The notes: generated by a model not told the origin, from the sequence alone. Shown: positions 8,423-18,594, counted from the stretch's first letter. The stretch: 34,165 nt of DNA from Gammaproteobacteria bacterium (GCA_018826895.1 JAHJYA010000113.1:1-34165), one strand, 5' to 3'. Made by a program: numbers and translations.

Positions 8423-9399
8423 AACAGCAGTTGTTCGAGCAACGCCACCGCGCCACCTGGCAGGCCCTCGGCACGCAGTTAGAGGCGCTGGAGCGCGGCC
8501 AGGTCGATGCCAGCGCCTGCAAAGGCTTCGCCGCCGACTACCGGAATCTGTGCCAACACCTGGCCCTGGCCCAGGCGCGCGGCTACAGCAATCACCTGAT
8601 CGACGAGTTGGAACACCTCGCCCTGCGCGGCCACCAGCAGTTCTACCGCCATCGCAGCCCCCTGGGCGCACAGTTGATCGGCTTCTTGCTGGTCGGCTTT
8701 CCGCGTCTGGTGCGGGCCGAGTGGCGCCATGTGATGGCGGCCAGCCTACTGTTCTTCAGCAGCCTGCTGGGCATGGGCCTGCTGGTGTATGCCGTGCCGG
8801 AGCTGGTGTACAGCCTGGTCAGCCCCGACCAGGTGGCCAACATGGAACAGATGTACGATCCGGACGCCAGCCGCCTGGGGCGGTTTGGCGAACGTGACTC
8901 GGGCGATGACTGGGTGATGTTCGGCTACTACATCATGAACAACATCGGTATCGCCTTTCAGACCTTCGCCAGCGGCCTGCTGCTGGGCCTGGGCAGCCTG
9001 TTCTTCCTGCTGTTCAACGGTTTGATGATCGGCGCGGTGGCCGGCCATTTGACGCAGATCGGCTATGGCCAACCGTTCTGGTCCTTCGTCATCGGCCACG
9101 GCGCCTTCGAGCTGACCGCCATCGCCCTGGCCGGCGCCGCCGGCTTCAAGCTCGGCTGGGCGCTGCTGGCGCCGGGCCGCCTGCCCCGAGGCACAGCCCT
9201 GCGCCAGGCTGCGGCAGTCAGCGTGCGGTTGATCGGCGGGGTCATCATGCTGTTACTGCTGGCGGCCTTTATCGAGGCCTACTGGTCGTCCATGACCTTC
9301 GCCACACCGACGGTCAAATACGCCGTGGGTGCCGGCCTATGGGTGCTGGTGCTGGCTTATCTACTGCTGTCTGGACGCGATCAACATGCGCCTGACTGA
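8419..9399 (+). CDS. SpoIIM-family (stage II sporulation protein M-like) membrane protein
   Basis: This 326-residue protein has a soluble N-terminal part (about 1-100) followed by about five hydrophobic segments (near 108-133, 175-205, 215-245, 270-292 and 300-322). The GHGAFELTAIALAGAAGF stretch is the signature of SpoIIM-like proteins. In Bacillus SpoIIM works with SpoIID and SpoIIP in peptidoglycan remodelling, but this organism should not sporulate. The family is widespread beside RDD and MoxR genes, where its role is unknown. The start overlaps the RDD stop by 4 nt, and the stop lies 14 nt inside the DUF4129 gene. Confidence 0.88.
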   Translation: MKQQLFEQRHRATWQALGTQLEALERGQVDASACKGFAADYRNLCQHLALAQARGYSNHLIDELEHLALRGHQQFYRHRSPLGAQLIGFLLVGFPRLVRAEWRHVMAASLLFFSSLLGMGLLVYAVPELVYSLVSPDQVANMEQMYDPDASRLGRFGERDSGDDWVMFGYYIMNNIGIAFQTFASGLLLGLGSLFFLLFNGLMIGAVAGHLTQIGYGQPFWSFVIGHGAFELTAIALAGAAGFKLGWALLAPGRLPRGTALRQAAAVSVRLIGGVIMLLLLAAFIEAYWSSMTFATPTVKYAVGAGLWVLVLAYLLLSGRDQHAPD

Positions 9400-10942
9400 C
9401 GCCAGCGTAGCGATCCGCCCGCGCACCGCCTGGGAAGCCCTCGACCTCGGCGTGCTGCTCGCCCGTCGGCATGCCGGGCTGCTGATCGCCAGTTGGGCGT
9501 TGCTCAGCTTGCCGGTGTTCGCCCTGCTCTGCCTGCTGCTGTGGGACCACCCCGGCTGGGCGTTGTTCGCCTTCTGGTGGCTCAAGCCGGCCTTCGAGCG
9601 CCTGCCGCTGTATATCCTCTCGCGCAGCCTGTTCGCCGAGCCGCCGACCCTCGGCCAGGCCATGCGCGCCCTGCCCGGCGTGCTGCGCCCACAACTGCTG
9701 GCCAGCCTGACCTGGCGCCGCCTGAGCCTGACCCGCAGCTTCGACCTGCCGGTGCTGCAGCTCGAAGGCCTGTCCGGGCAAGCGCGGGCCCAGCGTCTGG
9801 TGGTCCTGGGGCAGCGCGAAATACGCTTCGCCACCTGGCTCACGGTGGTCGGCGTGCATGTGGAAATGGCCCTGTGGCTCGGCCTCGGCACCCTGTTCTA
9901 CATGCTCCTGCCGGCGCAACTGGAACTCGACTGGAACTGGCAACGCCTGCTCGAAGCGGCCGAGGGCGACTGGCTGTGGCTCGAGCACCTGTCCAACCTC
10001 GTCTACGTCTTGCCGCTGATGCTATGGGAGCCGGTGTATGTGGCCTGTGGCTTTACCCTATACCTCAACCGGCGCACCGCGCTGGAGGCCTGGGACATCG
10101 AACTGGTGTTCCGCCGCCTGCGCCAACGCATGACCGGCAGCGCTTACGCCCTGCTACTGGGGTTGGGCCTCAGCCTGACGTTGCTGCCCACGGCACCACC
10201 GGCACTAGCTGACAGCAGCGAAGTCATCGCCCCCGAGGCGCCGCGTCTGCTCAACCAGCCGCTGACCAGCGAGGCTTCGCGCCAGTCAATCGAGGCTCTA
10301 CTCGACGCCCCGCCGTTCGAGCACCGCGAAACCCTGACCCGCTGGCGCCTGGGGGATGACCAAGAGCAAGCCAGCGAGTCGGATCCCGAAGCGGCGAAAA
10401 ACTGGCTCGAACGCCTGCTGCAGTTGCGCGATGGCTGGCAGCACCTGGGCACCCTGGCATTGATATTCGAGGCCTTGCTGTGGGCAGCCGTGCTCGCCCT
10501 GATCGGCCTGCTGCTATGGCGCTACCGGCAATGGCTGCACCTGTTCGCCAGCCGTTTACGCCCACCGTCACCTGTGCGCCGCGACGCCCCCACGCAATTG
10601 TTCGGCCTGGATGTCACTCCCGAGCGCCTGCCAGACGACATAGCCGCGGAAGCCGAACGCCTCTGGCTGGAGCAACCGCGCGCCGCCCTCGGCCTGCTGT
10701 ATCGCGCACTGCTTAGCCGCTTGCTGCACCAGCACCACCTGCCGCTGACCAGCGCCCACACCGAAGGCGAAGTGCTGGAGCAGGTGGCTCAGCTTTACCG
10801 TGACGACCTCGACGCCTTCAGCCAGACGCTGACCCACCACTGGCAGGCCGCAGCCTACGGCAATCGTCTGCCGCCACAGAACGCCTGTGACGAACTCTGT
10901 GCGGGCTGGCGCCAGCTGTTTCCCGCAGGGGGCACGCGATGA
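9386..10942 (+). CDS. DUF4129-containing multi-pass membrane protein
   Basis: The 518-residue protein has hydrophobic segments near 30-55, 150-175, 208-230, 253-275 and 358-382. A hydrophilic stretch covers about 275-355, and the C-terminal cytosolic DUF4129 domain lies at about 420-515 (AERLWLEQPRAALGLLYRALLSRLL ... TEGEVLEQV in outline). DUF4129 domains occur next to MoxR/DUF58 genes and in transglutaminase fusions; their biochemical role is unknown. I place the start at the ATG at 9386, where MRLTDASVAIRPRTAWEALDLG begins; the open frame upstream overlaps SpoIIM. The end overlaps the DUF4350 start by 4 nt. Confidence 0.85.
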   Translation: MRLTDASVAIRPRTAWEALDLGVLLARRHAGLLIASWALLSLPVFALLCLLLWDHPGWALFAFWWLKPAFERLPLYILSRSLFAEPPTLGQAMRALPGVLRPQLLASLTWRRLSLTRSFDLPVLQLEGLSGQARAQRLVVLGQREIRFATWLTVVGVHVEMALWLGLGTLFYMLLPAQLELDWNWQRLLEAAEGDWLWLEHLSNLVYVLPLMLWEPVYVACGFTLYLNRRTALEAWDIELVFRRLRQRMTGSAYALLLGLGLSLTLLPTAPPALADSSEVIAPEAPRLLNQPLTSEASRQSIEALLDAPPFEHRETLTRWRLGDDQEQASESDPEAAKNWLERLLQLRDGWQHLGTLALIFEALLWAAVLALIGLLLWRYRQWLHLFASRLRPPSPVRRDAPTQLFGLDVTPERLPDDIAAEAERLWLEQPRAALGLLYRALLSRLLHQHHLPLTSAHTEGEVLEQVAQLYRDDLDAFSQTLTHHWQAAAYGNRLPPQNACDELCAGWRQLFPAGGTR

Positions 10943-12146
10943 GCCGCCGCCACCTGCCACTGGTCGTTCTGGCGCTGCTGCTGACGGCGCTCGGCGCCTA
11001 CCTGCTGAGCCACCTGCAGCCCTATGACGAAGTGGTCGAACTGGGGCCATCGCCCGAAGCCAAGAGCAACCCTTACCTGGCAGCCGAGTACTTTTTGCGC
11101 GAGCGCGGCCTGAACGTACAGCGTGCCGAAGGTCTGGCCAGCGTGCGTGAGCTGCCCAGCGTCGGGCAAACCTTGCTGCTGCTCGGCGACCGCCAACGCA
11201 TGACCCCGCGCCAAGCCGAGCGCCTGCTGGAGTGGGCGGCCAAGGGCGGGCATCTACTGTTCGTCGCCGAGCGCCTGTGGGACGAGGAACGCGGTGAAAG
11301 TGGCGACCTGCTACTCGACCGTCTTGGTATCCAGCAACACAGTAGTCCGCCGGACGACGCAGAGCCGGACGCCGAGACAGAGACAGACAGCGCAGAGCAA
11401 GCCGCAGCAGAAACGTCGCCCGCGGCCGAAGACGCCAGCCCCTATCCGCAACTGACCCAGCTGTATCTGGAGAACGAAACGGCGCCGGCCTATATCGACT
11501 TCGCCACCGACTTCCACCTGTACGACGCCGAGAACCGCGCCCACGCCTGGGCCAACAGCGCCGAGGCGACCCATCTGCTGCAGCTCTATCACGGCGATGG
11601 CCTGATCAGCGTGCTCACCGACAGCTGGATCTGGCAAACCGAGCAGATCGCCGAGTACGACAACGCCTGGCTGCTCTGGTACCTCAGCCAGGACAGCGAC
11701 GTAACCCTGCTCTACCGCGCCGAGCGCGACAACCTCGCCACCCTGCTGCTGCGCCATTTCCTCCAGGCCCTGTGCGCCCTGGCATTGCTGATCGCGCTCG
11801 GCCTGTGGCACGTCGGCCAGCGCAGCGGCCCGCTCCTGCCGGCACCCAGCCTGGCTCGCCGCAGCCTGCGTGAACATCTGCGCGGCAGTGCGGATTTTCT
11901 GCTGCGCCGCGCCGGCCAGCCGAGCCTGCTGCAAGGCCTGCAACACGACATCCTGCGCCGCGCGCGGCGCCGTCACCCCGGTTTTGAACGCCTGGCCGTG
12001 GCCGAGCAGTGGCAGGTGCTCAGTCGCCTGAGCCGCCTGCCGACCAGCGCCATCGGCCAGGCCATGCGCCCGGTCCCGGCCAGCCGCGTGCCCCATGCCG
12101 ACTTCATCCGCCAGGTCACCCGCCTGCAAACCCTCAGGAATGCCCT

Positions 12147-12150
<4 letters not shown>
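10939..12150 (+). CDS. DUF4350 domain-containing membrane-anchored protein
   Basis: This is a 403-residue protein with an N-terminal membrane anchor (about 5-24), an extracytoplasmic DUF4350 domain (about 35-255, with NPYLAAEYFLRERG near its start), a second membrane segment (about 273-292) and a cytosolic tail. The fold of DUF4350 resembles GATase/ThuA-type domains that bind rather than hydrolyse. Residues about 135-167 form a low-complexity Asp/Glu/Ala insert that is probably a flexible linker. It overlaps both neighbours by 4 nt (ATGA), which argues for strict co-translation with DUF4129 and MoxR. The ligand and function are unknown. Confidence 0.85.
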
Positions 12151-13196
<1,046 letters not shown>

Positions 13197-13218
13197 CTCA
13201 AGCGCTCAAGGCTCGCCG

Positions 13219-14547
13219 ATGAAACCCTCGCGCCGTCTGCTGGCGCTGCTCGCCGCACTGTTCGGCCTGGCGCTGCTGCTCGGCACCCTGGACGCCCTGG
13301 GCCAGTCGCTCACGTCCCTGCACGGCCTGTGGTGGGGCTTGCTCCTGAGCCTGGCGCTGGCGGCAGGCCTGGATGCCTGGCGCCTGCGCCGCCTGCCCAG
13401 CCCCGAGGTGAGCCGCACGCTGCCCGGCAACCTGCCGCTGGGGCACTGGAGCGAGGTGCAGGTGCACCTACGCCACGGCTATGCCCAGGCGCTGCGCCTG
13501 GCCGTGTTCGACCACCTGCCAGCGACCATGCAGCACGAACACCTGCCCCAGCAGATCACCCTGCGCCCCGGCGAGCAGGCCAGCCTGAGCTACCGGGTGT
13601 GGCCCACCCAGCGCGGGCATTTCAGCTTCGCCCGGTGCGAACTGCTGCTGCCCTCGCCCTTCGGCCTGTGGCAATCCCGACGGCTGCTCGCAGTACAGGA
13701 TGAGACCCGCGTTTACCCGGATTTCGCCCGCCTCTACGGCGCCGAGCTGATGGCCGTGGAAGACTGGCTTAGCCAGCTCGGTGTGCGCCAGCAGCCGCGC
13801 CGCGGCCTGGGCCAGGCCTTCCACCAGCTACGCGAGTACCGCGAGGGCGACACCCTGCGGCAGATCGACTGGAAGGCCACCGCGCGCATGCGTGCCCCCA
13901 TCACCCGTGAATACCAGGACGAGCGCGACCAGCAGATCGTCTTCCTGCTCGACGGTGGCCGGCGCATGCGCAGCCGCGACGGCGAGCTGAGCCATTTCGA
14001 CCACGCCCTCAACGCCGCCCTGCTACTCAGTTACGTGGCCCTGCGCCAGGGCGACGCGGTCGGCCTGCTGACCTTCGCCCAGCAGCAGCCGCGCTTCCTG
14101 CCGCCGGCCAAGGGCAACGGGCAGCTCAACCACCTGCTCAATAGCGTCTATGACCTGGAAGCCAGCCAGTTGCCGGCAGACTTTTCCGCCGCCGCCAGCC
14201 AGCTGCTCGCCCGCCAACAGCGTCGGGCGCTGGTGATCATCCTCAGCAACCTGCGCGACGAAGACGACGAGGAGTTGCAACTGGCGGTGCATCGCCTGGG
14301 CCGCCAACACCGCGTACTGGTCGCCAGCTTGCGCGAGGAGGTGCTCGACCAGGTGCGCCAGGCGCCAGTCGAGGACCTGGATTCAGCCCTGAGCTATTGC
14401 GGCGCGGTGGACTACCTGAATGCGCGCAACACCCTGCACGAACGCCTGGCCGCGCGCCAGGTGCCGGTGCTCGACGCCCGTCCCAGCGAACTCGGCCCGG
14501 CGCTGATCAACCGTTATCTGGCGTGGAAAAAGGCCGGGGTGCTCTAG
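13219..14547 (+). CDS. DUF58 (VWA-like) membrane-anchored protein
   Basis: The 442-residue protein has two N-terminal membrane segments (about 7-27 and 36-52), a beta-rich middle part (about 60-190), the DUF58 signature REYREGDTLRQIDWKATAR (about 208-226) and a VWA-like domain to the C-terminus. The metal-site position reads DGGRRM (245-250) instead of the DxSxS of true VWA MIDAS sites, so metal-dependent adhesion is doubtful. DUF58 proteins are the usual partners of MoxR ATPases. The start at 13219 is 22 nt after moxR and has CAAGG seven bases upstream. It is the last gene of the operon; no clear terminator is seen, but a REP-rich spacer follows. Confidence 0.9.
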   Translation: MKPSRRLLALLAALFGLALLLGTLDALGQSLTSLHGLWWGLLLSLALAAGLDAWRLRRLPSPEVSRTLPGNLPLGHWSEVQVHLRHGYAQALRLAVFDHLPATMQHEHLPQQITLRPGEQASLSYRVWPTQRGHFSFARCELLLPSPFGLWQSRRLLAVQDETRVYPDFARLYGAELMAVEDWLSQLGVRQQPRRGLGQAFHQLREYREGDTLRQIDWKATARMRAPITREYQDERDQQIVFLLDGGRRMRSRDGELSHFDHALNAALLLSYVALRQGDAVGLLTFAQQQPRFLPPAKGNGQLNHLLNSVYDLEASQLPADFSAAASQLLARQQRRALVIILSNLRDEDDEELQLAVHRLGRQHRVLVASLREEVLDQVRQAPVEDLDSALSYCGAVDYLNARNTLHERLAARQVPVLDARPSELGPALINRYLAWKKAGVL

Positions 14548-14853
14548 GGCCTGTTGACCGCTGCGACGCTGATTAGGCGTGTGTAGGAGCGAAGGGGGCG
14601 CCTAGCCTTTATTCGCGATAGATCGTGCAAACGCTGCAGGCGTCACGACTAAAGCACAGCGCCGACCTGCCCTCCATGCTGCCTGGCATTGACCGAGACG
14701 TGATGCACCACCCGAGAGTAGCAGCCCCGCCTCGGGGCGAAGCGATTTCAGCCACTCAGTAAAGTCGAGGGTGTGCACGGCATTCGTCGCGGGGCGCGAC
14801 TCCTACGAAAAGCATCGGCCCCATGCCACACCCTGCTCTAACCCGAGGCCTGA
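14548..14853. repeat. REP-rich intergenic spacer
   Basis: This 306-bp stretch has no gene but at least three REP-like units. Unit 1, 14581-14605 plus, reads GTAGGAGCGAAGGGGGCGCC. Unit 2, 14716-14740 plus, has a GCCCCG-cct-CGGGGC hairpin at 14724-14738. Unit 3, 14784-14805 minus, reads GTAGGAGTCGCGCCCCGCG. Units of opposite orientation in one spacer resemble the paired REP arrangement (BIME-like) of Pseudomonas. Confidence 0.7.
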
Positions 14854-15141
14854 TCAACCGCGCGCGGCGCGGATCACCTCGATATAGGGCTCAGCCTGGC
14901 GCTGATCCTGGATCAGGGCGATAAAGTCGTTGCCCTGGGCATCCTTGGCGTTTAGGTCATAGCCGGCCTCGACGAAGAAACCAACAAAGCGCTCGAAGTC
15001 GTTGATGCGCAGGCCACGGTAAGCCTTGACCAGCTTGTGCAGCGACGGCGGCGTGGCATCGGCCGGCTCAACTGCGAGAAACAGCTTGATCGGCTCGTCG
15101 CCAATCTCTTCGCCAATCACCTGTTGCTTGTCTTTACGCAT
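14854..15141 (-). CDS. PA4642-family conserved protein
   Basis: This small soluble protein of 95 residues begins MRKDKQQVIGEEIGDEPIKLFL. It is charged throughout and has no membrane segment or catalytic motif that I can name. I recognise it as the conserved Pseudomonas protein annotated as the PA4642 family, whose function is unknown. CTGGAG six bases before the ATG at 15141 supports the start. Its C-terminal part (DFERFVGFFVEAGYDLNAKDAQG) looks ankyrin-like, so a protein-binding role is conceivable but speculative. It is divergent from the SulP gene across 182 bp. Confidence 0.8.
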   Translation of the reverse strand: MRKDKQQVIGEEIGDEPIKLFLAVEPADATPPSLHKLVKAYRGLRINDFERFVGFFVEAGYDLNAKDAQGNDFIALIQDQRQAEPYIEVIRAARG

Positions 15142-15323
15142 CGTTCACTCCAGCTAGGATCTGTGGCGGGCAGCGCTGCGGGGCACGAGCGCTTACGCGG
15201 GGGCGGCAGTGTACCGCTGCCGCCGGTTCGCGCTCAACGCACGATGGTGCCACGCCCGACAATGGCCAATCGCCCTGCAGAGCCGTGCCGCTCTATACTG
15301 GCGCCACGCCCTTAGGAGTGCCT

Positions 15324-17030
15324 ATGTCCCTACCGCCGCTGTTCGCTGCCTGGCGCCAGAGTCGCGCCGCCGGTTTTACCCTGGCTCGCCTGCGCGGCGA
15401 CCTGATGGCAGGGCTGACGGTGGGCATCGTCGCCATTCCCCTGGCCATGGCCCTGGCAATTGCCGTCGGCGTGGCGCCGCAACATGGCCTCTACACCGTG
15501 CTGGTGGCCGCGCCGTTGATCGCCCTGTGCGGCGGCTCGCGCTTCAACGTGTCCGGCCCCACTGCCGCGTTCGTGGTCATCCTCTTGCCTATCACCCAGC
15601 AGTTCGGTCTCGGCGGCCTGCTGTTGTGCACCCTGATGGCCGGCCTGATTCTGATCGCCCTCGGCCTGTTGCGCGCCGGCCGGCTGATCGAGTTCGTGCC
15701 CTACCCGGTGACCCTGGGTTTTACCGCCGGCATCGGCATCGTGATCGCCACCCTGCAACTCAAGGACCTACTCGGCCTGGAGCTGGGCGCCACGCCCCAG
15801 CACTTTCTCGAGCACCTGGGCCTGCTCTGGCAAGCGCTGCCGGGCGTGCGTCCTGGGGATTTGCTGGTCGGCCTGGTATGCCTCGGCGTGCTGATCGCCT
15901 GGCCCCGCCTGGTGCCGCGCGTGCCCGGTCACCTGGTAGCTCTGGTCATCGGTGCGCTGCTCGGCCTGCTGCTGGAGCACATGGGCCTGCCCCTGGCGAC
16001 CCTTGGCGAGCGCTTCAGCTATATGCTCGATGGCGTCGAGCAGCCCGGCATTCCGCCGTTTCTGCCAAGCTTTGCCTGGCCCTGGAACCTACCTGGGCCA
16101 GATGGCGCGCCCTTGCCGTTGAGCTTCGAGCTGATCCGCCAGTTGCTCGCCCCGGCCTTCGCCATTGCCATGCTCGGCGCCATTGAGTCGCTGCTCTGCG
16201 CGGTAGTCGCCGACGGCATGAGCGGCAGCAAGCACGACCCCAATGCCGAGCTGATCGGCCAGGGCCTGGGCAACCTGGCCGCGCCGCTGTTCGGCGGCAT
16301 CACTGCCACCGCGGCGCTCGCCCGCACCGCCGCCAATGTACGCGCCGGGGCCTTCTCGCCGCTGGCGGCAATCATTCATGCCGGCGTGGTGCTGATCGCC
16401 ATCCTCTACCTGGCGCCACTGTTCAGCTACCTGCCGATGGCCGCCCTGGCCGCGCTGCTGCTGATGGTCGCCTGGAACATGAGCGAAGCCGGCCACGTCC
16501 GCCATACCCTGCGCATCGCCCCACGCAGCGATGTGCTGGTATTGCTGACCTGCCTGGTGCTGACGGTGCTGTTCGACATGGTGCTGGCAGTGGGCGTCGG
16601 CCTGCTGCTGGCGGCCGGCCTGTTTATCAAACGCATGAGCGAACTGACCGATACCCACAACCTGCCGCGCGACCTGCACGCCGACCTCAGCGACCTGCCG
16701 CCCCATGTGCTGGCCTATGCGATTCGCGGCCCTCTGTTCTTCGGCGCGGCGGAAAAGGCCCTGAGCGTGCTGCGCCGCCTAAGCCCGGATGTGCGGGTGG
16801 TGATCGTCGATATCAGCGCCGTGCCGCTGCTGGACATGACCGCCCTGGCAGCGCTGGAAACCACCTTGCGCGACTACCGCCGGTTGAATGTCGCACTGAT
16901 CTTCAGCGGCACCACGGCCCAGGTACGCCTGCAACTGCGCCGCGCCGGCATCCAGCGCGCCGAAGGGTGCCTGGCCTACGTGCGCGACCTGGCCCAGGCG
17001 CGGGCCAAGGCGTTGCGGTGGCTGGCTTAG
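15324..17030 (+). CDS. SulP family anion transporter (DauA-like) with STAS domain
   Basis: This is a 568-residue inner-membrane anion transporter of the SulP/SLC26 family. It opens with LRGDLMAGLTVGIVAIPLAMALAIA, the family signature of the first transmembrane segment. About 12-14 hydrophobic helices follow up to about residue 435, and a cytosolic STAS domain occupies about 455-560 (VVIVDISAVPLLDMTALAALE in part). Substrates of the family range from sulphate and bicarbonate to C4-dicarboxylates (E. coli DauA). Sequence alone does not decide, though Pseudomonas relatives are usually called DauA. TTAGGAG five bases before the ATG at 15324 fixes the start; the longer open frame has no such site. 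Confidence 0.9.
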   Translation: MSLPPLFAAWRQSRAAGFTLARLRGDLMAGLTVGIVAIPLAMALAIAVGVAPQHGLYTVLVAAPLIALCGGSRFNVSGPTAAFVVILLPITQQFGLGGLLLCTLMAGLILIALGLLRAGRLIEFVPYPVTLGFTAGIGIVIATLQLKDLLGLELGATPQHFLEHLGLLWQALPGVRPGDLLVGLVCLGVLIAWPRLVPRVPGHLVALVIGALLGLLLEHMGLPLATLGERFSYMLDGVEQPGIPPFLPSFAWPWNLPGPDGAPLPLSFELIRQLLAPAFAIAMLGAIESLLCAVVADGMSGSKHDPNAELIGQGLGNLAAPLFGGITATAALARTAANVRAGAFSPLAAIIHAGVVLIAILYLAPLFSYLPMAALAALLLMVAWNMSEAGHVRHTLRIAPRSDVLVLLTCLVLTVLFDMVLAVGVGLLLAAGLFIKRMSELTDTHNLPRDLHADLSDLPPHVLAYAIRGPLFFGAAEKALSVLRRLSPDVRVVIVDISAVPLLDMTALAALETTLRDYRRLNVALIFSGTTAQVRLQLRRAGIQRAEGCLAYVRDLAQARAKALRWLA

Positions 17031-17063
17031 GCCGGCGCACCTTACTCGGCTGCTCGTGTTTGT

Positions 17064-17140
17064 GCGGCAACGCGGCTCGCGACGACGCGTTATCCACCTT
17101 GGCGCTTGATGGTGGAAAACGCTTCGCGGTTTTCCACCAT
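17064..17140. repeat. Palindromic repeat: perfect 12-bp hairpin plus satellite motif
   Basis: ATGGTGGAAAAC (17109-17120) pairs perfectly with GTTTTCCACCAT (17129-17140) around the loop GCTTCGCG. Just upstream lie GCGTTATCCACCTT (17087-17100), a related partial arm, and the motif GGCAACGCGGCTCGCGACG (17066-17084). Hairpins of the type GGTGGAtAAC...GTTaTCCACC are familiar dispersed elements in Pseudomonas genomes. It lies between the convergent SulP and hpt genes and may help terminate both. Confidence 0.75.
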
Positions 17141-17153
17141 ACAACGGCAGTTG

Positions 17154-17711
17154 TTACAGCCCTTTAACCGCGTAGATACCCGCCGCGTTACGCCAGTAGC
17201 CCTTGTAGTCCATGCCGTAGCCGAAGATATAGCGGTCGATGCACGACAGCCCTACGTAATCGGCCTTGAGGTCCGGGCGGGCTTTGCGGTCGTGGTCCTT
17301 GTCGATCAGCACGGCGGTGTGCACGGCCTTGGCCCCGGCGTGGCGGCAGAAGTCGATGATCGCGCCCAGGGTGTGCCCCTCATCGAGGATGTCGTCGATG
17401 ATCAGCACTTCTCGGTCGATGAAGGAGATTTCCGGCTTGGCCTTCCAGAACAGCTCGCCGCCGCTGGTTTCGTTGCGGTAGCGGGTGGCGTGCAGATAAG
17501 AGGCTTCCAGCGGGAAGTCGAGCTTGGGCAACAGCTTGCCGGTGAAGATCAGTCCGCCGTTCATCACGCAGAACACCACCGGGTTGGCCTCGGCCAGGTC
17601 GCGGCTGATGGCAGCAGCCACTTGCTCGATGGCGGCTTCTACCTGGGCTTCGGTGTACAGGCAGTCGGCTTCGGCCATCACCTGGCGGATGTGCGCGAGA
17701 TCGGCGGACAT
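17154..17711 (-). CDS. hpt: Hypoxanthine-guanine phosphoribosyltransferase
   Basis: This purine salvage enzyme converts hypoxanthine or guanine and PRPP into IMP or GMP in the cytoplasm. The 185-residue protein shows the PRPP-binding loop VLIIDDILDEGHT (102-114), and the N-terminal PP-loop region is at VMNGG (49-53). Length is normal. Two ATGs lie close together; the one at 17711 (MSADLAHIRQVM) is chosen because GAGGAA is six bases before it but directly abuts the upstream one. It is divergent from upp across 241 bp, so purine and pyrimidine salvage share one regulatory gap. Confidence 0.94.
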   Translation of the reverse strand: MSADLAHIRQVMAEADCLYTEAQVEAAIEQVAAAISRDLAEANPVVFCVMNGGLIFTGKLLPKLDFPLEASYLHATRYRNETSGGELFWKAKPEISFIDREVLIIDDILDEGHTLGAIIDFCRHAGAKAVHTAVLIDKDHDRKARPDLKADYVGLSCIDRYIFGYGMDYKGYWRNAAGIYAVKGL

Positions 17712-17813
17712 GGGCATTTCCTCTTCGGTCGTTGGGCGCATGGGCCAGCGAATAACCTGATCGATGCGTCAAAATAAAAGTCGGCAAAGGTACGCACCCA
17801 GGCGCCTTGGAGC

Positions 17814-17843
17814 AAGCCCCGCCCGACCGTCACCCGGGCTTTT
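17814..17843 (+). terminator. Terminator-like hairpin in the hpt-upp gap
   Basis: AAGCCC (17814-17819) pairs with GGGCTT (17836-17841), followed by more T residues. The loop is 16 nt, and inner C/G runs could lengthen the stem. It lies about 110 nt upstream of the upp start. It could be an attenuator in a leader transcript, or simply insulate the divergent promoters. Evidence is weak. Confidence 0.35.
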
Positions 17844-17952
17844 CGACAGGCCGTCTACTGAGGCGAAAAGACTCGGCAGTCAGGCCAGCCGGCAAGCCCG
17901 CTAAATGCTAATCTATCGCGATTTTTTTGCCAGCCCGCCGGAGACTCTCGCC

Positions 17953-18591
17953 ATGCCCATTCTCGAAATTCGCCACCCGCTGATCCGCCACAAGCTCGGT
18001 TTGATGCGCCGCGCCGATATCAGCACAAAGAACTTTCGCGAGCTGGCCCAGGAAGTCGGCGCCCTGCTGACCTACGAAGCGACCCAGGACCTGCCCCTGG
18101 AAAGCTACGAAATCCAGGGCTGGGCCGGCACAGTGTCGGTGGAGAAAATCTCCGGCAAGAAGATCACCGTGGTGCCGATCCTGCGTGCCGGCATCGGCAT
18201 GCTCGACGGCGTGCTCAGCCTGATTCCCGGCGCCAAGGTCAGCGCCGTGGGCGTGGCACGTAACGAAGAAACCCTGCAGGCGCACACCTACCTGGAGAAG
18301 CTGGTGCCGGAAATCGACGAGCGCCTGGCAATGATCATCGACCCGATGCTGGCCACCGGCAGCTCCATGGTCGCCACCATCGACCTGCTGAAAAAAGCCG
18401 GCTGCAAGGAGATCCGCGCCATGGTGCTGGTCGCCGCACCCGAGGGCATTGCGGCGGTCAACCAGGCGCACCCGGACGTAATGATCTACACCGCCTCGAT
18501 CGATGAGCGTCTCAACGAACACGGCTACATCATCCCGGGCCTGGGCGATGCCGGCGACAAGATCTTCGGCACCAAGCAGAAGGACGCCTGA
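17953..18591 (+). CDS. upp: Uracil phosphoribosyltransferase
   Basis: Upp makes UMP from uracil and PRPP and commits imported uracil to the nucleotide pool. The 212-residue protein has the PRPP loop [12 protein letters not shown] (128-139), the flexible-loop region [14 protein letters not shown] (73-86) and the C-terminal uracil-binding stretch [16 protein letters not shown]. The ATG at 17953 is chosen because the family starts [16 protein letters not shown] and GGAG lies nine bases upstream; the open frame reaches further upstream only by chance. uraA follows after 3 nt, so uptake and phosphoribosylation are co-expressed. Confidence 0.97.
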   Translation: MPILEIRHPLIRHKLGLMRRADISTKNFRELAQEVGALLTYEATQDLPLESYEIQGWAGTVSVEKISGKKITVVPILRAGIGMLDGVLSLIPGAKVSAVGVARNEETLQAHTYLEKLVPEIDERLAMIIDPMLATGSSMVATIDLLKKAGCKEIRAMVLVAAPEGIAAVNQAHPDVMIYTASIDERLNEHGYIIPGLGDAGDKIFGTKQKDA

Positions 18592-18594
18592 TTC

